NCBI GenBank assembly: GCA_038116745.1
Contig: JAYODW010000039.1
Location: forward strand, 1 to 41,473
Origin: JAYODW01 sp038116745
GTDB lineage: Bacteria; Pseudomonadota; Gammaproteobacteria; Ga0077536
Direction: 5' to 3'
Length of the DNA: 41,473 nucleotides
Made by a program: the position numbers and the translations under genes. The notes beneath the pieces were generated by a model. The model did no database searches, had not been told where the DNA came from, and saw only the letters and a list, made by a program, of their open reading frames with translations. Positions 14,423 to 24,904 of the stretch are shown piece after piece (position 1 is the first letter of the stretch; the number at the start of each line of letters is the position of its first letter).

Positions 14423-15769
14423 TCAGCGCGCGCTGACCAACAGTCGCGCGCCGTCGTGCGGACCGATCGCGATCCCCCGTCGCACGGGACGCGACGCCGC
14501 GCCCGGGGGACGCCGGATCTGCAGTCTTGTGTAGAGCGTGGCCAGCACCGTTTTCATCTCGTACAACGCGAAGGCCTGACCCAGGCAGGCACGGTTGCCG
14601 CCGCCGAAGGGCGTCCATTCATGCGCGGCGAAACGGCGCTCGAGAAAACGCTCAGGCCGGAAAACGTCGGGCGCGGGGTAGAGATCAGCGCGACGATGCA
14701 GCAGATGGATCGCCGGACACAGCACGTCTCCAGCGAGGTAGGTGACGCCGCCCAGGGTCAGGTCCTCTTTAAGCACCCGGACCACGAAAGGCAGAATGTT
14801 GCGCACCCGCAGACTCTCGCGGATGGCGGCATCGAGATAAGCAAGTTCCTGCATTTGCTCCTGCTGCGGGAGCGCGGCGCCACACACCCGTGACAGCTCC
14901 TCAACAATTGCCGTGGATGCTGCCGGTGTTGCGGCAATCCGCTCCAGCGCCCACGCCAGGGCCAGCGCAGTGGTGTCATGACCCGCGGCCAGTATGGTCA
15001 CCACCGCGTCACGGATTTCCACGTCCGACAGCGGCACGCCATCCTCGTGGCTCGTCGCCAGCAGATCGCTCAGCAGTCCCGCCGGGCGTTCCGCTGCCGG
15101 GAGCCTTCTCTGTCTGGCGATGATGTCGAACAGGCGCGTATCAAAGCGCCTGCGCAACCGATAGAACGGCAACACGTTTGAGTTCTCAAAGCGCTCCGGC
15201 GGAAACAGGTTGTAGAGAATCAATACCAGTGCATGGCGCGAAACGTTGAGCAGCCGGCTGAGGCTCTGCTCCAGCTCGTCGAAGTCCGCGCCTTTATCGA
15301 CCCCGAGCACGGTCCGCAGAATGACGCGCAGGGTAATGCTCTGCATCGCGGTATCTGCGCGCACGTCGCGACGCTGCAGCCAGTCATCGGCTGTCGCGAG
15401 CGCCTCGCTCTGCATGGCATCAAAAAAAAGCCGCATGCGCTCGCCCTTGAGGGGCGGTAGCAGGATCCGACGCTGGCGCACATGCGGCGCATCGTCGAGA
15501 ACCAGCACCGACGTTTCCCCAACCAGCGAAGACAGCAGACGGTTTCCCTCGCCGGCGTGCAGTACGGCGGGATCGCCGCGGAAGGCTTCGCGGATATCCT
15601 CGGGGCGTGTCAACATCACCAGCCGCCCGAAACCCGGCAGTCGAAAGCAGAAAGTCTCACCGAGCTGCGCGCAGTCTTCCAGGAACGATAGCGGTCGGAA
15701 GGAATAGCGCAGGAGCTGGATAACAGGGTGCTGCTTTACCGCAGGCGGATAGGTGTCGATAGACCTCAT
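14423..15769 (-). CDS. Cytochrome P450
   Basis: A soluble bacterial P450 of 448 residues, a heme-thiolate monooxygenase. The I-helix oxygen-activation motif AGHDTT (~258), the K-helix ExxR in AIRESLRVR, the FRPERFLE segment and the heme loop PFGGGNRACLG with the thiolate ligand C395 are all intact. The N terminus lacks a membrane anchor. No ferredoxin or ferredoxin reductase lies nearby, so electrons must come from partners elsewhere. It shares a strand with cinA downstream (79-base gap) and is divergent from the ketopantoate-reductase-like gene. A substrate cannot be assigned; the MFS/SDR/acyl-CoA genes in the region hint at hydrophobic-compound metabolism, as inference only. Confidence 0.94.
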   Translation of the reverse strand: MRSIDTYPPAVKQHPVIQLLRYSFRPLSFLEDCAQLGETFCFRLPGFGRLVMLTRPEDIREAFRGDPAVLHAGEGNRLLSSLVGETSVLVLDDAPHVRQRRILLPPLKGERMRLFFDAMQSEALATADDWLQRRDVRADTAMQSITLRVILRTVLGVDKGADFDELEQSLSRLLNVSRHALVLILYNLFPPERFENSNVLPFYRLRRRFDTRLFDIIARQRRLPAAERPAGLLSDLLATSHEDGVPLSDVEIRDAVVTILAAGHDTTALALAWALERIAATPAASTAIVEELSRVCGAALPQQEQMQELAYLDAAIRESLRVRNILPFVVRVLKEDLTLGGVTYLAGDVLCPAIHLLHRRADLYPAPDVFRPERFLERRFAAHEWTPFGGGNRACLGQAFALYEMKTVLATLYTRLQIRRPPGAASRPVRRGIAIGPHDGARLLVSAR

Positions 15770-15820
15770 AGCGCCTCAGTTTAGCCTGCAGTCGGCCACC
15801 TGAAAGGAGCAGAACACAAC

Positions 15821-16780
15821 TTGCGTTTCACGATAGTCGGTGCCGGCGCTCTTGGCAGTATTCTCGGCGCGCACCTCATCAAAGCTGGTCATGAGGTGCA
15901 TCTCGTGGCACGGGGACAACGCCTGGCCTGGCTGCAGGAACACGGGCTGCAGGTCTACGGCCTCTCGGATCTGCAGCTTCCGTGTTCGGCGAGCGCTGCG
16001 ATCGGGCCGCTCGGCGACGAAGACATTCTGGTCTTTGCCGTGAAGACCTATCACATGGAAACGGCGCTGGCCGCCTGTACGAGCGGGCGTCCTCGCGCCG
16101 TTTTTTCGCTCGCCAACGGGGTGCTGAAAAATGATCAGCTGCGCACAGTTTTTCCCCCTGAGCGCGTGCTTGGCTGCATGGCCAACTTCAGCGGAGAGCT
16201 GGAGTCAGATGGTCGGGTACTGTTTACGCGCAATGTCGCGGTGGTCCTCGGCGGCGAGGAGCCCTTGGCAACCGATCTCGCCGCGACCATCGATGCGTCC
16301 GGTGTGGTCGCGGCATCAAGCCCGACTATCGAAACGGTGGAGTGGTCCAAATTCGTCGGCTGGGCCGCCCTGTTCGCGCTCGCCGTGACCACGCGGGCCG
16401 CTACCGGCGCCTATCTTTCCGACAGGCGCTGCGCCGCTGTCGGTGTGCGCATCGTGCGCGAATGCGCCGCCATCGCTGCTGCGCGCGGGATCGCGCTGCT
16501 CGATCAGTCGCCACTGCCGGTGCTGTCCCTTGCGCAGCAGTCGGAAACCGATGCCATTGACACACTGCAGGGTGTCGGCCGGGAACTGATCCGCAACGCG
16601 CCTCGTCACCGTATGTCAGCGCTGCAGGACGTTGAGGCCGGGCGTCGCCTGGAAGTGCATGAAACGCTCGGCTATCTGGTCAACGCCGCGGCCGAGCTGG
16701 GTCTCGCTGCACCAACCCTGAACACGGCCTACCAGCTGTGCGGGGGGGTTGACGCTCTTAGCGGACCTGCGGGCGGATGA
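15821..16780 (+). CDS. Ketopantoate reductase family protein (PanE/ApbA-like)
   Basis: A 319-residue NADPH-dependent reductase with the N-terminal dinucleotide motif GAGALGSILGAHL (residues 7-19), the family lysine in FAVKTYHM, SLANGVLKND, and the helical C-terminal domain with VEWSKFVGWAALFALA (Lys-Phe...Asn-like substrate site) and LEVHETLGYLVNAAAELG. It begins at a TTG with AAAGGAG about ten bases upstream; no ATG is suitably placed. True PanE makes pantoate for CoA synthesis. Many family members with this divergence are paralogues acting on other 2-oxo acids, and no other pantothenate gene is nearby, so the name panE is withheld. It precedes the long acyl-CoA dehydrogenase by 123 bases. 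Confidence 0.87.
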   Translation: MRFTIVGAGALGSILGAHLIKAGHEVHLVARGQRLAWLQEHGLQVYGLSDLQLPCSASAAIGPLGDEDILVFAVKTYHMETALAACTSGRPRAVFSLANGVLKNDQLRTVFPPERVLGCMANFSGELESDGRVLFTRNVAVVLGGEEPLATDLAATIDASGVVAASSPTIETVEWSKFVGWAALFALAVTTRAATGAYLSDRRCAAVGVRIVRECAAIAAARGIALLDQSPLPVLSLAQQSETDAIDTLQGVGRELIRNAPRHRMSALQDVEAGRRLEVHETLGYLVNAAAELGLAAPTLNTAYQLCGGVDALSGPAGG

Positions 16781-16854
16781 ACGCCTTATTGAGATGTGGC
16801 GCTGCGCGGAGGACCACAACGTGCTCCAGGCAACCCGGCGTCATCGCCCTGAAT

Positions 16855-16863
16855 TGCTAGACT
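16855..16863 (+). promoter_or_regulatory. Candidate extended -10 element before the long acyl-CoA dehydrogenase
   Basis: TG-C-TAGACT lies 40 bases before the ATG at 16904, giving a leader of about 34 bases that contains GGAGAGG. Same motif type as before the Ogt-AlkA and aroQ genes. Confidence 0.45.
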
Positions 16864-16903
16864 GCGCGCCGGAAATTCGGCCCAGGAACACCGGAGAGGC
16901 ACC

Positions 16904-18697
<1,794 letters not shown>

Positions 18698-18703
18698 GGT
18701 CGT

Positions 18704-18721
18704 CCGCCCGGCCAGGGGCGG
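18704..18721. terminator. Hairpin between convergent acyl-CoA dehydrogenase and purD genes
   Basis: CCGCCC (18704-18709) pairs with GGGCGG (18716-18721) over a six-base loop, in the 50-base convergent spacer. There is no T-run on either side, so it is not a textbook intrinsic terminator, but its position between two stops suggests transcript-end stabilisation or bidirectional termination. Confidence 0.35.
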
Positions 18722-18747
18722 CAGCCGACGCGCCGACGCACGACCGG

Positions 18748-20037
18748 TCAGCGTCGGGTCTGCTCACGGGCTACCGCGCGATAGCCGATATCTCCGCGAC
18801 AGAACGCACCCTCAAAACGAACCTCGTGCGCCCGCGCGTAGGCCTCGCGCTGCGCTGAACCAACGTCCGCACCGAGCCCCACGGCGCACAGCACCCTGCC
18901 GCCGCTGGTCAGACAACGCGCCCCGTCCTTGCGTGTTCCGGCGTGAAAAATCCGGCTCGTCTCCGAGTTCTCACCCAGACCGTAAATCACGTCCCCTTTG
19001 CGGTAGTCCCCGGGGTAACCCCCGGCTGCCAGTACCACGCCCAGCGCTGCGCGCAAGTCCCACGCAAGTTCTACCGTGGCAGCACGACCATCAAGCACCG
19101 CCAGACAGGCGCTGACGAGATCACTCTGCAGGCGCATCATGATCGGCTGGGTTTCCGGATCGCCGAAACGGCAGTTGTACTCGAGCACACGCGGCACGCC
19201 GTCAGCGCCGATCATGAGCCCCGCATAAAGAAAACCACGGTAGGGACGGCCATCAGCCCGCATTCCCGCCAGGGTTGGATGGATCACCGTGCGCATGATG
19301 GTGTCGCTCATCGCCTCATCAATCACCGGCGCCGGAGAGTACGCGCCCATGCCGCCCGTGTTGGGACCGCTGTCGCCGTCGTCACGCGCCTTGTGGTCCT
19401 GCGATGAGGCAAACGGAATTGCCGTTATGCCGTCTGTCATACAGATGAAGCTGGCTTCCTCTCCATCAAGGAAGTCTTCCACGACTACCCGCTGCCCGGC
19501 GGCACCGAAACTGCCTTCGCCGAGCATACTGCGCGCCGCTGTGCGCGCAGTCTCATGGTCGAGGGCAACCACGACGCCTTTACCCGCGGCGAGCCCATCG
19601 GCCTTGACCACCATGGGCGCGCTGCGGGCATCGATATGCACGAGCGCCCGTTCGAGATCGTCGAACACCGCATAGCCCGCCGTGGGAATGTGGTGCCTGG
19701 CAAGAAAATCCTTGGTGTACGCTTTAGACGCTTCCAGCACAGCTGCACGAGCGGGCGGTCCGAAACACCTGAGCCCGGCTTGCTCAAAACGATCGACCAC
19801 CCCGGCAACCAGCGGCGCTTCAGGGCCGACGATGGTGAGATCCGGCCGCTCGCGCAGCGCGAGCGCTACCAGGCCATCGATATCTTCCGCGCCGGTGTCC
19901 ACGTTCCGCACGCGCGCTTCATCCGCCGTCCCGGCGTTTCCGGGTGCACAGAGCACCTCATCAACGCCAGGAGATTGGGCGCATTTCCAGGCCAGCGCAT
20001 GTTCGCGGCCGCCGCCACCGATAATCAGTACCTTCAT
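18748..20037 (-). CDS. purD: Phosphoribosylamine-glycine ligase (GAR synthetase)
   Basis: Second step of purine synthesis: phosphoribosylamine + glycine + ATP to GAR. The 429-residue length matches E. coli PurD. It opens with MKVLIIGGGGREHALAWK, has VGPEAPLVAGVVD, the ATP-grasp segment VVKADGLAAGKGVVVA, NTGGMGAYSPAPV and EYNCRFGDPETQPIM. The ATG lies six bases after the purH stop, so the pair form an operon, the standard purH-purD order. It is the last gene of the long minus-strand housekeeping block and converges on the acyl-CoA dehydrogenase. Nothing looks truncated or altered. Confidence 0.97.
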   Translation of the reverse strand: MKVLIIGGGGREHALAWKCAQSPGVDEVLCAPGNAGTADEARVRNVDTGAEDIDGLVALALRERPDLTIVGPEAPLVAGVVDRFEQAGLRCFGPPARAAVLEASKAYTKDFLARHHIPTAGYAVFDDLERALVHIDARSAPMVVKADGLAAGKGVVVALDHETARTAARSMLGEGSFGAAGQRVVVEDFLDGEEASFICMTDGITAIPFASSQDHKARDDGDSGPNTGGMGAYSPAPVIDEAMSDTIMRTVIHPTLAGMRADGRPYRGFLYAGLMIGADGVPRVLEYNCRFGDPETQPIMMRLQSDLVSACLAVLDGRAATVELAWDLRAALGVVLAAGGYPGDYRKGDVIYGLGENSETSRIFHAGTRKDGARCLTSGGRVLCAVGLGADVGSAQREAYARAHEVRFEGAFCRGDIGYRAVAREQTRR

Positions 20038-20043
20038 CAGCGC

Positions 20044-21624
20044 TCAGTGCCGGAAATGGCGTTCGCCGGTGAACACCATGGCGATGCCGTGCTCGTCGGC
20101 CGCCGCGATGACTTCCTCATCGCGGATCGAGCCGCCGGGCTGGATGACTGCTTTTATCCCCACCTCCGCCGCCTGGTCGATCCCGTCACGGAACGGGAAA
20201 AAGGCGTCGGAGGCCATCACCGAACCCGCGACCTGCAGTCCTTCATCGGCGGCCTTGATCGCGGCGATTTTCGTACTGTAGACGCGGCTCATCTGGCCCG
20301 CCCCGATCCCGATGGTGCGCCGCTCACGCGCAAAAACGATGGCGTTGGATTTGACACAGGCCACCACGCGCCAGGCGAACAGCAGATCGCGCACCTCATC
20401 CGGCGAAGGCGGCCGCGCTGACACCGTGCGCAACCCGTCGGCAGACAAGACCTGAGCGGCGACATCGCGCTCCTGTACCAGCAGCCCCCCCATGACCCGT
20501 TTGTATTCAGGCTGCTGCAGGGGCTCAGCGGGCCAGGGACCGGTAGTCAGCACCCGCACGTTGGGCTTTTCCGCCAGGGCCTGTCGCGCCGCATCCGTGA
20601 CCGCCGGCGCGATGATCACTTCAACAAACTGGCGCGCCAGAATGTGTGCGGCGAGCTCTGCGTCGAGCGTTTGGTTGAACGCAATGATTCCCCCGAATGC
20701 CGAGGTGGGATCGGTCTCGTAGGCTGCCTCGTAAGCCGCGGCGATATCCGCGGCCTCGGCCACACCACAAGGGTTCGCGTGCTTGACGATACAGCAGGCC
20801 GGGGCGGTGAAGGCGCGTACACAATCGAGCGCCGCATCGGTATCCGCGATGTTGTTGTAGGAAAGCTCCTTGCCCTGGATCTGCGCGGCCGTGGCGAGGC
20901 TGCCTGCGGGCGCAGCCGCTTCTACGTAGAACGCTGCCTGCTGGTGGGGGTTTTCTCCATAGCGCAGAAGCTGGCGCCTGGACAGACGAACCTCCAGCTG
21001 CTCGGGGAACGCCTGTGTCTCCGGCGTGGCCACTGCCTGCGCGGACAGATACGCGCTGATGGCGCCGTCATAACGCGCGGTGTGCGCAAACACCTTGGCT
21101 GCGAGGCGGTAACGCGTAGCGGTGTCGACGCTGCCTGATGCCACGATCTGCGCAGCAACCTCTGCATAGTCATCCGGATCACACACCACCGTGACGTGTG
21201 CGTGGTTTTTCGCCGCCGCGCGGAGCATCGCCGGCCCCCCGATATCGATGTTCTCGATCGCCTCATCGAGTGAACATCCGGGTAGCGCAATCGTCTGCTC
21301 GAACGGATAAAGATTGACGATGACAAAATCGATCGGCGCAATATCGTGCGCAGCCATGGCCGCCTCATCCAACCCGCGGCGCGCAAGAATGCCGCCATGC
21401 ACGCGCGGGTGCAGGGTTTTCACACGGCCGTCCATCATTTCCGCGACTCCGGTGTGCTCGGACACGTCGCGCACGTCAAAGCCGGCCGCACGCAGCACCT
21501 GCGCTGAGCCCCCGGTTGAGAGCAGTCCATACCCCGCCTGGGTAAGCGCTCTGGCGATATCTTCCAGACCCCGTTTGTCAGAGACGCTGAGCAGCGCCCA
21601 CGCTTTGGTGTTTTCCTGAACCAT
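20044..21624 (-). CDS. purH: Bifunctional AICAR transformylase / IMP cyclohydrolase
   Basis: Catalyses the last two steps of IMP synthesis. The N-terminal MGS-like IMP cyclohydrolase domain (about 1-200) opens ALLSVSDKRGLEDIARAL with LLSTGGSAQVL; the C-terminal AICAR transformylase domain has SYNNIADTDAALDCV, VKHANPCGVA (the Lys-His pair), ACVKSNAIVFARE and GIGAGQMSRV. I start at the ATG 21624, one base after the fis stop, giving 526 residues and an N terminus like E. coli PurH; the frame opens eight codons earlier, overlapping fis. Gene order fis-purH-purD suggests read-through from the dusB-fis promoter, which would link purine synthesis to growth rate. The start choice is the only uncertainty. 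Confidence 0.96.
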   Translation of the reverse strand: MVQENTKAWALLSVSDKRGLEDIARALTQAGYGLLSTGGSAQVLRAAGFDVRDVSEHTGVAEMMDGRVKTLHPRVHGGILARRGLDEAAMAAHDIAPIDFVIVNLYPFEQTIALPGCSLDEAIENIDIGGPAMLRAAAKNHAHVTVVCDPDDYAEVAAQIVASGSVDTATRYRLAAKVFAHTARYDGAISAYLSAQAVATPETQAFPEQLEVRLSRRQLLRYGENPHQQAAFYVEAAAPAGSLATAAQIQGKELSYNNIADTDAALDCVRAFTAPACCIVKHANPCGVAEAADIAAAYEAAYETDPTSAFGGIIAFNQTLDAELAAHILARQFVEVIIAPAVTDAARQALAEKPNVRVLTTGPWPAEPLQQPEYKRVMGGLLVQERDVAAQVLSADGLRTVSARPPSPDEVRDLLFAWRVVACVKSNAIVFARERRTIGIGAGQMSRVYSTKIAAIKAADEGLQVAGSVMASDAFFPFRDGIDQAAEVGIKAVIQPGGSIRDEEVIAAADEHGIAMVFTGERHFRH

Positions 21625-21625
21625 G

Positions 21626-21886
21626 CTATTTGCTGTTAAGACCATATTTGATCAGGCGCGATCGCAAGGTCGCGCGATTGAGCCCAAGTATCTGCGCGGC
21701 GCGGGAAATATTTCCCCGGGATTCGCGCATAACGACTTCCAGCAGCGGCCGCTCAACCTGCTCCAGGACGAGCTCATAGAGCTTGCTCGGCTGCTCGCCG
21801 TTTAAATCGGCGAAGTAGCGCTCCAGCGCACTGGCTACCTGCTCGCACAATGGGGGCGGTGTCTCACGCTTGCCGTCAGCACTCAT
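21626..21886 (-). CDS. fis: DNA-binding protein Fis
   Basis: A homodimeric nucleoid protein that bends DNA and activates rRNA and growth genes. The 86 residues are slightly short of E. coli's 98, losing part of the flexible N-terminal beta-hairpin region. The C-terminal helix-turn-helix is clear: PLLEVVMRESRGNISRAAQILGLNRATLRSRLIKYGL. The ATG overlaps the dusB stop (ATGA), the standard coupled dusB-fis arrangement, and purH follows after a single base. In E. coli this operon is strongly growth-phase and ppGpp controlled; the GC-rich discriminator at the candidate promoter upstream of dusB fits the same regime. Confidence 0.97.
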   Translation of the reverse strand: MSADGKRETPPPLCEQVASALERYFADLNGEQPSKLYELVLEQVERPLLEVVMRESRGNISRAAQILGLNRATLRSRLIKYGLNSK

Positions 21887-22863
21887 GCAGCCGTTTCCCA
21901 GACTGGTTCAGATGACTCAAGCAAAGCGAGGAAATCGCTCTGCGCTGAAGCCTCTTCGATTCGATTAAAAGCCCGGCGCATCGTTGGCGCCAGGCGGAGC
22001 GTTTCGAAATACCACCCAATATGCTTACGCGCGATACGCACACCCGCAGGCTCGCCATAGAGCGCATGCAGCGCAGACAGATGCTGAGCCACGGTGGCGC
22101 AACGCTCGGACCAGGACGGTGGCGCCCACCGCTGTCCGCTCTGCGCCGCGCGCAGCGCCGAAAAGATCCACGGGTTGCCCAGCGCAGCACGGCCGATCAT
22201 GAGTCCGTCTGCGCCGGTTACCTGCAGCACGTGGCGCGCTTCCGCTGCACAGCGGATATCGCCATTCGCGATGACCGGCACGCTGACGGCACGCTTGATG
22301 TCTGTGATCGTCTGGTATTCAGCCGCACCACGGAAACCGCACGCGCGCGTCCGCCCGTGCACGGAGAGGGCGGCGATGCCCGCGTCTTCAGCCAGGCAGG
22401 CGACCCGGACCCCGTTGCGCGTCGCAGGATCCCAGCCGGTGCGCATTTTCAGCGTGACCGGTACATCAACTGCACCGCAGACTTCTTTCAATATGTCCCT
22501 GACCAGGGCTTCATCACGCAGCAGCGCAGAGCCGGCGTGCCGATTCAGGACCTTCTTCGCCGGGCAGCCCATGTTGATGTCGACAATATCCGCGCCCAGC
22601 GCAACCGCTTTTTCAGCTGCGTCGGCCATCAGCGCAGCGTCGCCGCCGGCAATCTGGACAATGCGCGGCGCTGGTTCTCCCGAGATAACCAGCCGCGTCC
22701 GGGATTTTTTTGACTGCCACAGATCCGCCCGGGACGTCACCATCTCGCTGACTGCGTAGCTTGCCCCCAGCAGACGGCAGATCTGGCGCATCGGCTGATC
22801 GCTCACGCCCGCCATAGGGGCCAGCGCGACCGGGTTATCGAATTCGTAAGGGCCGATTTTCAT
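21883..22863 (-). CDS. dusB: tRNA-dihydrouridine synthase B
   Basis: An FMN enzyme that reduces uridine to dihydrouridine in the tRNA D-loop using NADPH. The 326 residues align with E. coli DusB throughout: APMAGVSDQPMRQ, IVQIAGGD, DIVDINMGCPAKKV with the catalytic C100, LKMRTGWD, SVHGRTRACGF, PVIANGDI and the FMN-phosphate motif MIGRAALGNPWIF. I chose the ATG at 22863 (MKIGPYEFDNP) because it matches the family N terminus; an open frame to a TTG at 22932 adds a non-conserved stretch. It is the promoter-proximal member of dusB-fis-purH-purD. All key residues are present. Confidence 0.96.
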   Translation of the reverse strand: MKIGPYEFDNPVALAPMAGVSDQPMRQICRLLGASYAVSEMVTSRADLWQSKKSRTRLVISGEPAPRIVQIAGGDAALMADAAEKAVALGADIVDINMGCPAKKVLNRHAGSALLRDEALVRDILKEVCGAVDVPVTLKMRTGWDPATRNGVRVACLAEDAGIAALSVHGRTRACGFRGAAEYQTITDIKRAVSVPVIANGDIRCAAEARHVLQVTGADGLMIGRAALGNPWIFSALRAAQSGQRWAPPSWSERCATVAQHLSALHALYGEPAGVRIARKHIGWYFETLRLAPTMRRAFNRIEEASAQSDFLALLESSEPVWETAA

Positions 22864-23029
22864 CACGCTTAAATCTACCTGCGTCGGGTCCTTGGCCTCT
22901 CCCGTCAGCGACTGGGAACCCGTCGAAGGCAATGGCCGGAAAGAGATCTGATCGCGCGGGCGGCGGCCGCATCAACGGAGGGCGGATGATAGCCACATTG
23001 CTCAGGCGCTAAAAGCGCGAGCCAGCGGC
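22864..23029 (-). promoter_or_regulatory. Promoter region of the dusB-fis-purH-purD operon
   Basis: The 166-base spacer holds no gene. On the minus strand TATCAT (22991-22986) is a good -10, followed by a GC-rich discriminator (CCGCCC), a hallmark of stringently repressed promoters such as E. coli fis. A TTTTAG 17 bases upstream is a poor -35. The predicted leader is about 115 bases. A GAGCC/GGCTC hairpin just after the upstream stop may end that transcript. Confidence 0.45.
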
Positions 23030-23911
23030 TCAGAGAAATTTGAATTCGAAACTGGTCGCGGCTGCGGCGGTGCCTCCGAGCTCCAGGACGATGAACACCG
23101 GCTGGCCCGGCGGCATCCCCGGGACCAGGGGGATACTGTCATCCAGATATGTTTGTGGTTCAAAACGTCGGGCGCCTATCAGTGCTTCGGCGCGGTCATA
23201 CAGGCGCAGCTCAATTTCCGGGAACGCCACGGGCTCAACGCCTTCGTTCAGCAGAGTGGCGTTGACCAGCAGCGCCGCGGGATGGCGCGGGTGCTCCCGC
23301 ACCTCGCGGGCGATCATTCGAACCGGTGTCGCCTGGGGCTGCTCGGGCGGCAGACATGGAAGATGGCGACAGGCGTACCCGATCGCTGTGGACAGCTCAG
23401 GCCAGCGCGTGACCAGGCGGCCCTGAGCGCTCACCGCCAGCTGCACCAGCAGCAGTGCCGACAGCAGCAGCGCCATGGCGCCCCAGATCAGCGGGAATCG
23501 GCGCGGCCGTGCGCCCGCAAGAGCAGCCAACTCTGCTTCGATCCGGGGCGGCACGGCCGCAGCGGGAAGCGCGCCAGTCGCGCCGTCCGAAGTCTCGATG
23601 GCTTCAGCAATTGCCGCGCCGGCCGTATCACTGACGCCCTTCGTCTGTGCGGCGTCTTCCTGAGTCCGCGTCTCGACGGGTGCGTCCGGCGCGTTCGCCG
23701 CGCTTTTCTCCGGCTGGCTGTTGACCAGGGCTTCGCCAGCGGCTGCAGTCGTAACAGGCGGTGCGGCAGGGGTAGCATCTTCTTCAACCAGATGCGCCAG
23801 GGCATTGAACACGCGCTCGCACTCTCCGCAGGTGACAGCGCCATTGGCAACGCTCAGATGCTCCGCGCGGACACGGAACCAGGTCTCGCAATGCGGGCAG
23901 CAGGTCAGCAC
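23030..23911 (-). CDS. Zinc-ribbon membrane protein (MJ0042-type finger plus DUF3426)
   Basis: A 293-residue protein commonly found between prmA and dusB in Gammaproteobacteria. The N terminus is a zinc ribbon with CPHC (C5, C8) and CGEC (C28, C31), followed by a low-complexity Ala/Pro/Glu linker (about 45-125), one membrane helix (about 144-166, IWGAMALLLSALLLVQLAV) and a DUF3426 domain with REVREHPRHPAALLVNATLLNEG and a beta-rich end (PQTYLDDSIPLVPGMPPGQPV). The start is a GTG with CGGAG upstream and a TAGACT -10-like hexamer at 23950-23945. The finger faces the cytoplasm and DUF3426 the periplasm. The function of the family is not established; a link to the neighbouring protein-modification genes is only positional. 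Confidence 0.88.
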   Translation of the reverse strand: MLTCCPHCETWFRVRAEHLSVANGAVTCGECERVFNALAHLVEEDATPAAPPVTTAAAGEALVNSQPEKSAANAPDAPVETRTQEDAAQTKGVSDTAGAAIAEAIETSDGATGALPAAAVPPRIEAELAALAGARPRRFPLIWGAMALLLSALLLVQLAVSAQGRLVTRWPELSTAIGYACRHLPCLPPEQPQATPVRMIAREVREHPRHPAALLVNATLLNEGVEPVAFPEIELRLYDRAEALIGARRFEPQTYLDDSIPLVPGMPPGQPVFIVLELGGTAAAATSFEFKFL

Positions 23912-23944
23912 CGGGTGAGGTGTCTCCGAAAACCGGGTGAGGCC

Positions 23945-23950
23945 AGTCTA
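23945..23950 (-). promoter_or_regulatory. Candidate -10 element before the zinc-ribbon/DUF3426 gene
   Basis: TAGACT on the minus strand, 34 bases ahead of the GTG start, in the spacer between prmA (stop at 23983) and this gene. It suggests the gene is not solely dependent on read-through from prmA. Confidence 0.35.
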
Positions 23951-23982
23951 AATCAGCGCCTGCAGCGTGTGTCAGGCACCCC

Positions 23983-24870
23983 TCAGCGAGGTGCGCTCAC
24001 GGTGCCGCTCAGCAGGATCCAGTCGCCATCGCGGCCGCGCTCTTCCAGCGCCACCCAGGGTGCATAGGCTTCCTGTACCTGGGCTGCCTGGGCCTCCAGC
24101 AGGCCCGTCAGCGCGATCTCCCCTCCATCGCGCACTAGCTCGCAGAGCGTCTGATTCAGCGAGAGCAGTGGCTCAAGCAGGATGTTGGCTACCACGACGT
24201 CAGCCAGACCGGGCGCCAGACCATCAACCTCCGTTACCTCGACCTCCGTCGCGCCGTTGCGCGCCATGTTTTCCTGCGCGGCAGCGACAGCGTCGGCATC
24301 AATATCGACCGCCCGTACCCTGATTGCGCCACAGGCGCGCGCAGCCAGCGCGAGGATCCCCGAACCGCAACCGTAATCCACTACCGAGGCGCCCGAACAA
24401 CGCCCTGGTTCGGCCAGCCAGTTGACGCATAGCGCGGTAGTTTCATGGGTGCCAGTACCGAATGCCTGCCCCGGATCAAGCAGGATGGTTTGTCGCGCCT
24501 CGGGCGGTGGGCTGCACCAGGAAGGACAGACGCACAATCCGTCGCGGAACAGTTGCGGTTGCCAGTTTGCTTTCCAGACTTCGTCCCAGGGCTGATCAGC
24601 GATCTCGCGGATCGACACCGGGACGTTCTCACCGAGAAGCCCCTGCAGCACGTCGATCAACGCCTGCGCATCAGCGTCGGCAGGGAACAGCGCCTCTACC
24701 GAGAAACGACCCCAGTGACCCGGAGCCAGACCTGGCTCTCCGAACACCGGCGCGTCACCGCCGCTCTGGGTGACGGCCAGCGCACCGAGTTCATCAAGAT
24801 GCTCTTCCAGCGCAGGCCAGCTCGCGCTGTCGCTTTCAAAACGGAGTTCCAGCCAGGCGCGCGCTGCCAT
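23983..24870 (-). CDS. prmA: Ribosomal protein L11 methyltransferase
   Basis: Transfers methyl groups from SAM to lysines and the N terminus of ribosomal protein L11. The 295 residues match E. coli PrmA (293) when the ATG at 24870 (MAARAWLELRFESDS) is used; the open frame continues upstream into accC, which no homologue does. The N-terminal L11-recognition domain (1-~55) is followed by the catalytic domain with DPGQAFGTGTHETTALC, SAM motif VVDYGCGSGILALAA, AVDIDADAVAAAQEN and the VVANILLEPL active-site loop. It starts 34 bases after accC. The accC-prmA linkage is standard in Gammaproteobacteria. Confidence 0.95.
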   Translation of the reverse strand: MAARAWLELRFESDSASWPALEEHLDELGALAVTQSGGDAPVFGEPGLAPGHWGRFSVEALFPADADAQALIDVLQGLLGENVPVSIREIADQPWDEVWKANWQPQLFRDGLCVCPSWCSPPPEARQTILLDPGQAFGTGTHETTALCVNWLAEPGRCSGASVVDYGCGSGILALAARACGAIRVRAVDIDADAVAAAQENMARNGATEVEVTEVDGLAPGLADVVVANILLEPLLSLNQTLCELVRDGGEIALTGLLEAQAAQVQEAYAPWVALEERGRDGDWILLSGTVSAPR

Positions 24871-24904
24871 CGATCCGGGATTGCGCGAGCAGCGCCGGCG
24901 CGCG

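Noticed and set aside
13117..14436. A 439-residue plus-strand ORF opposite cinA
   Set aside because: Antisense shadow of cinA with Arg/His/Gln-rich sequence lacking any recognisable domain.
15821..16780. panE symbol for the ketopantoate-reductase-like gene
   Set aside because: No pantothenate-pathway neighbour and paralogues are common, so the substrate is not established.
22864..22932. A 23-residue N-terminal extension of DusB from a TTG
   Set aside because: Not conserved in DusB; the ATG at 22863 gives the family N terminus.
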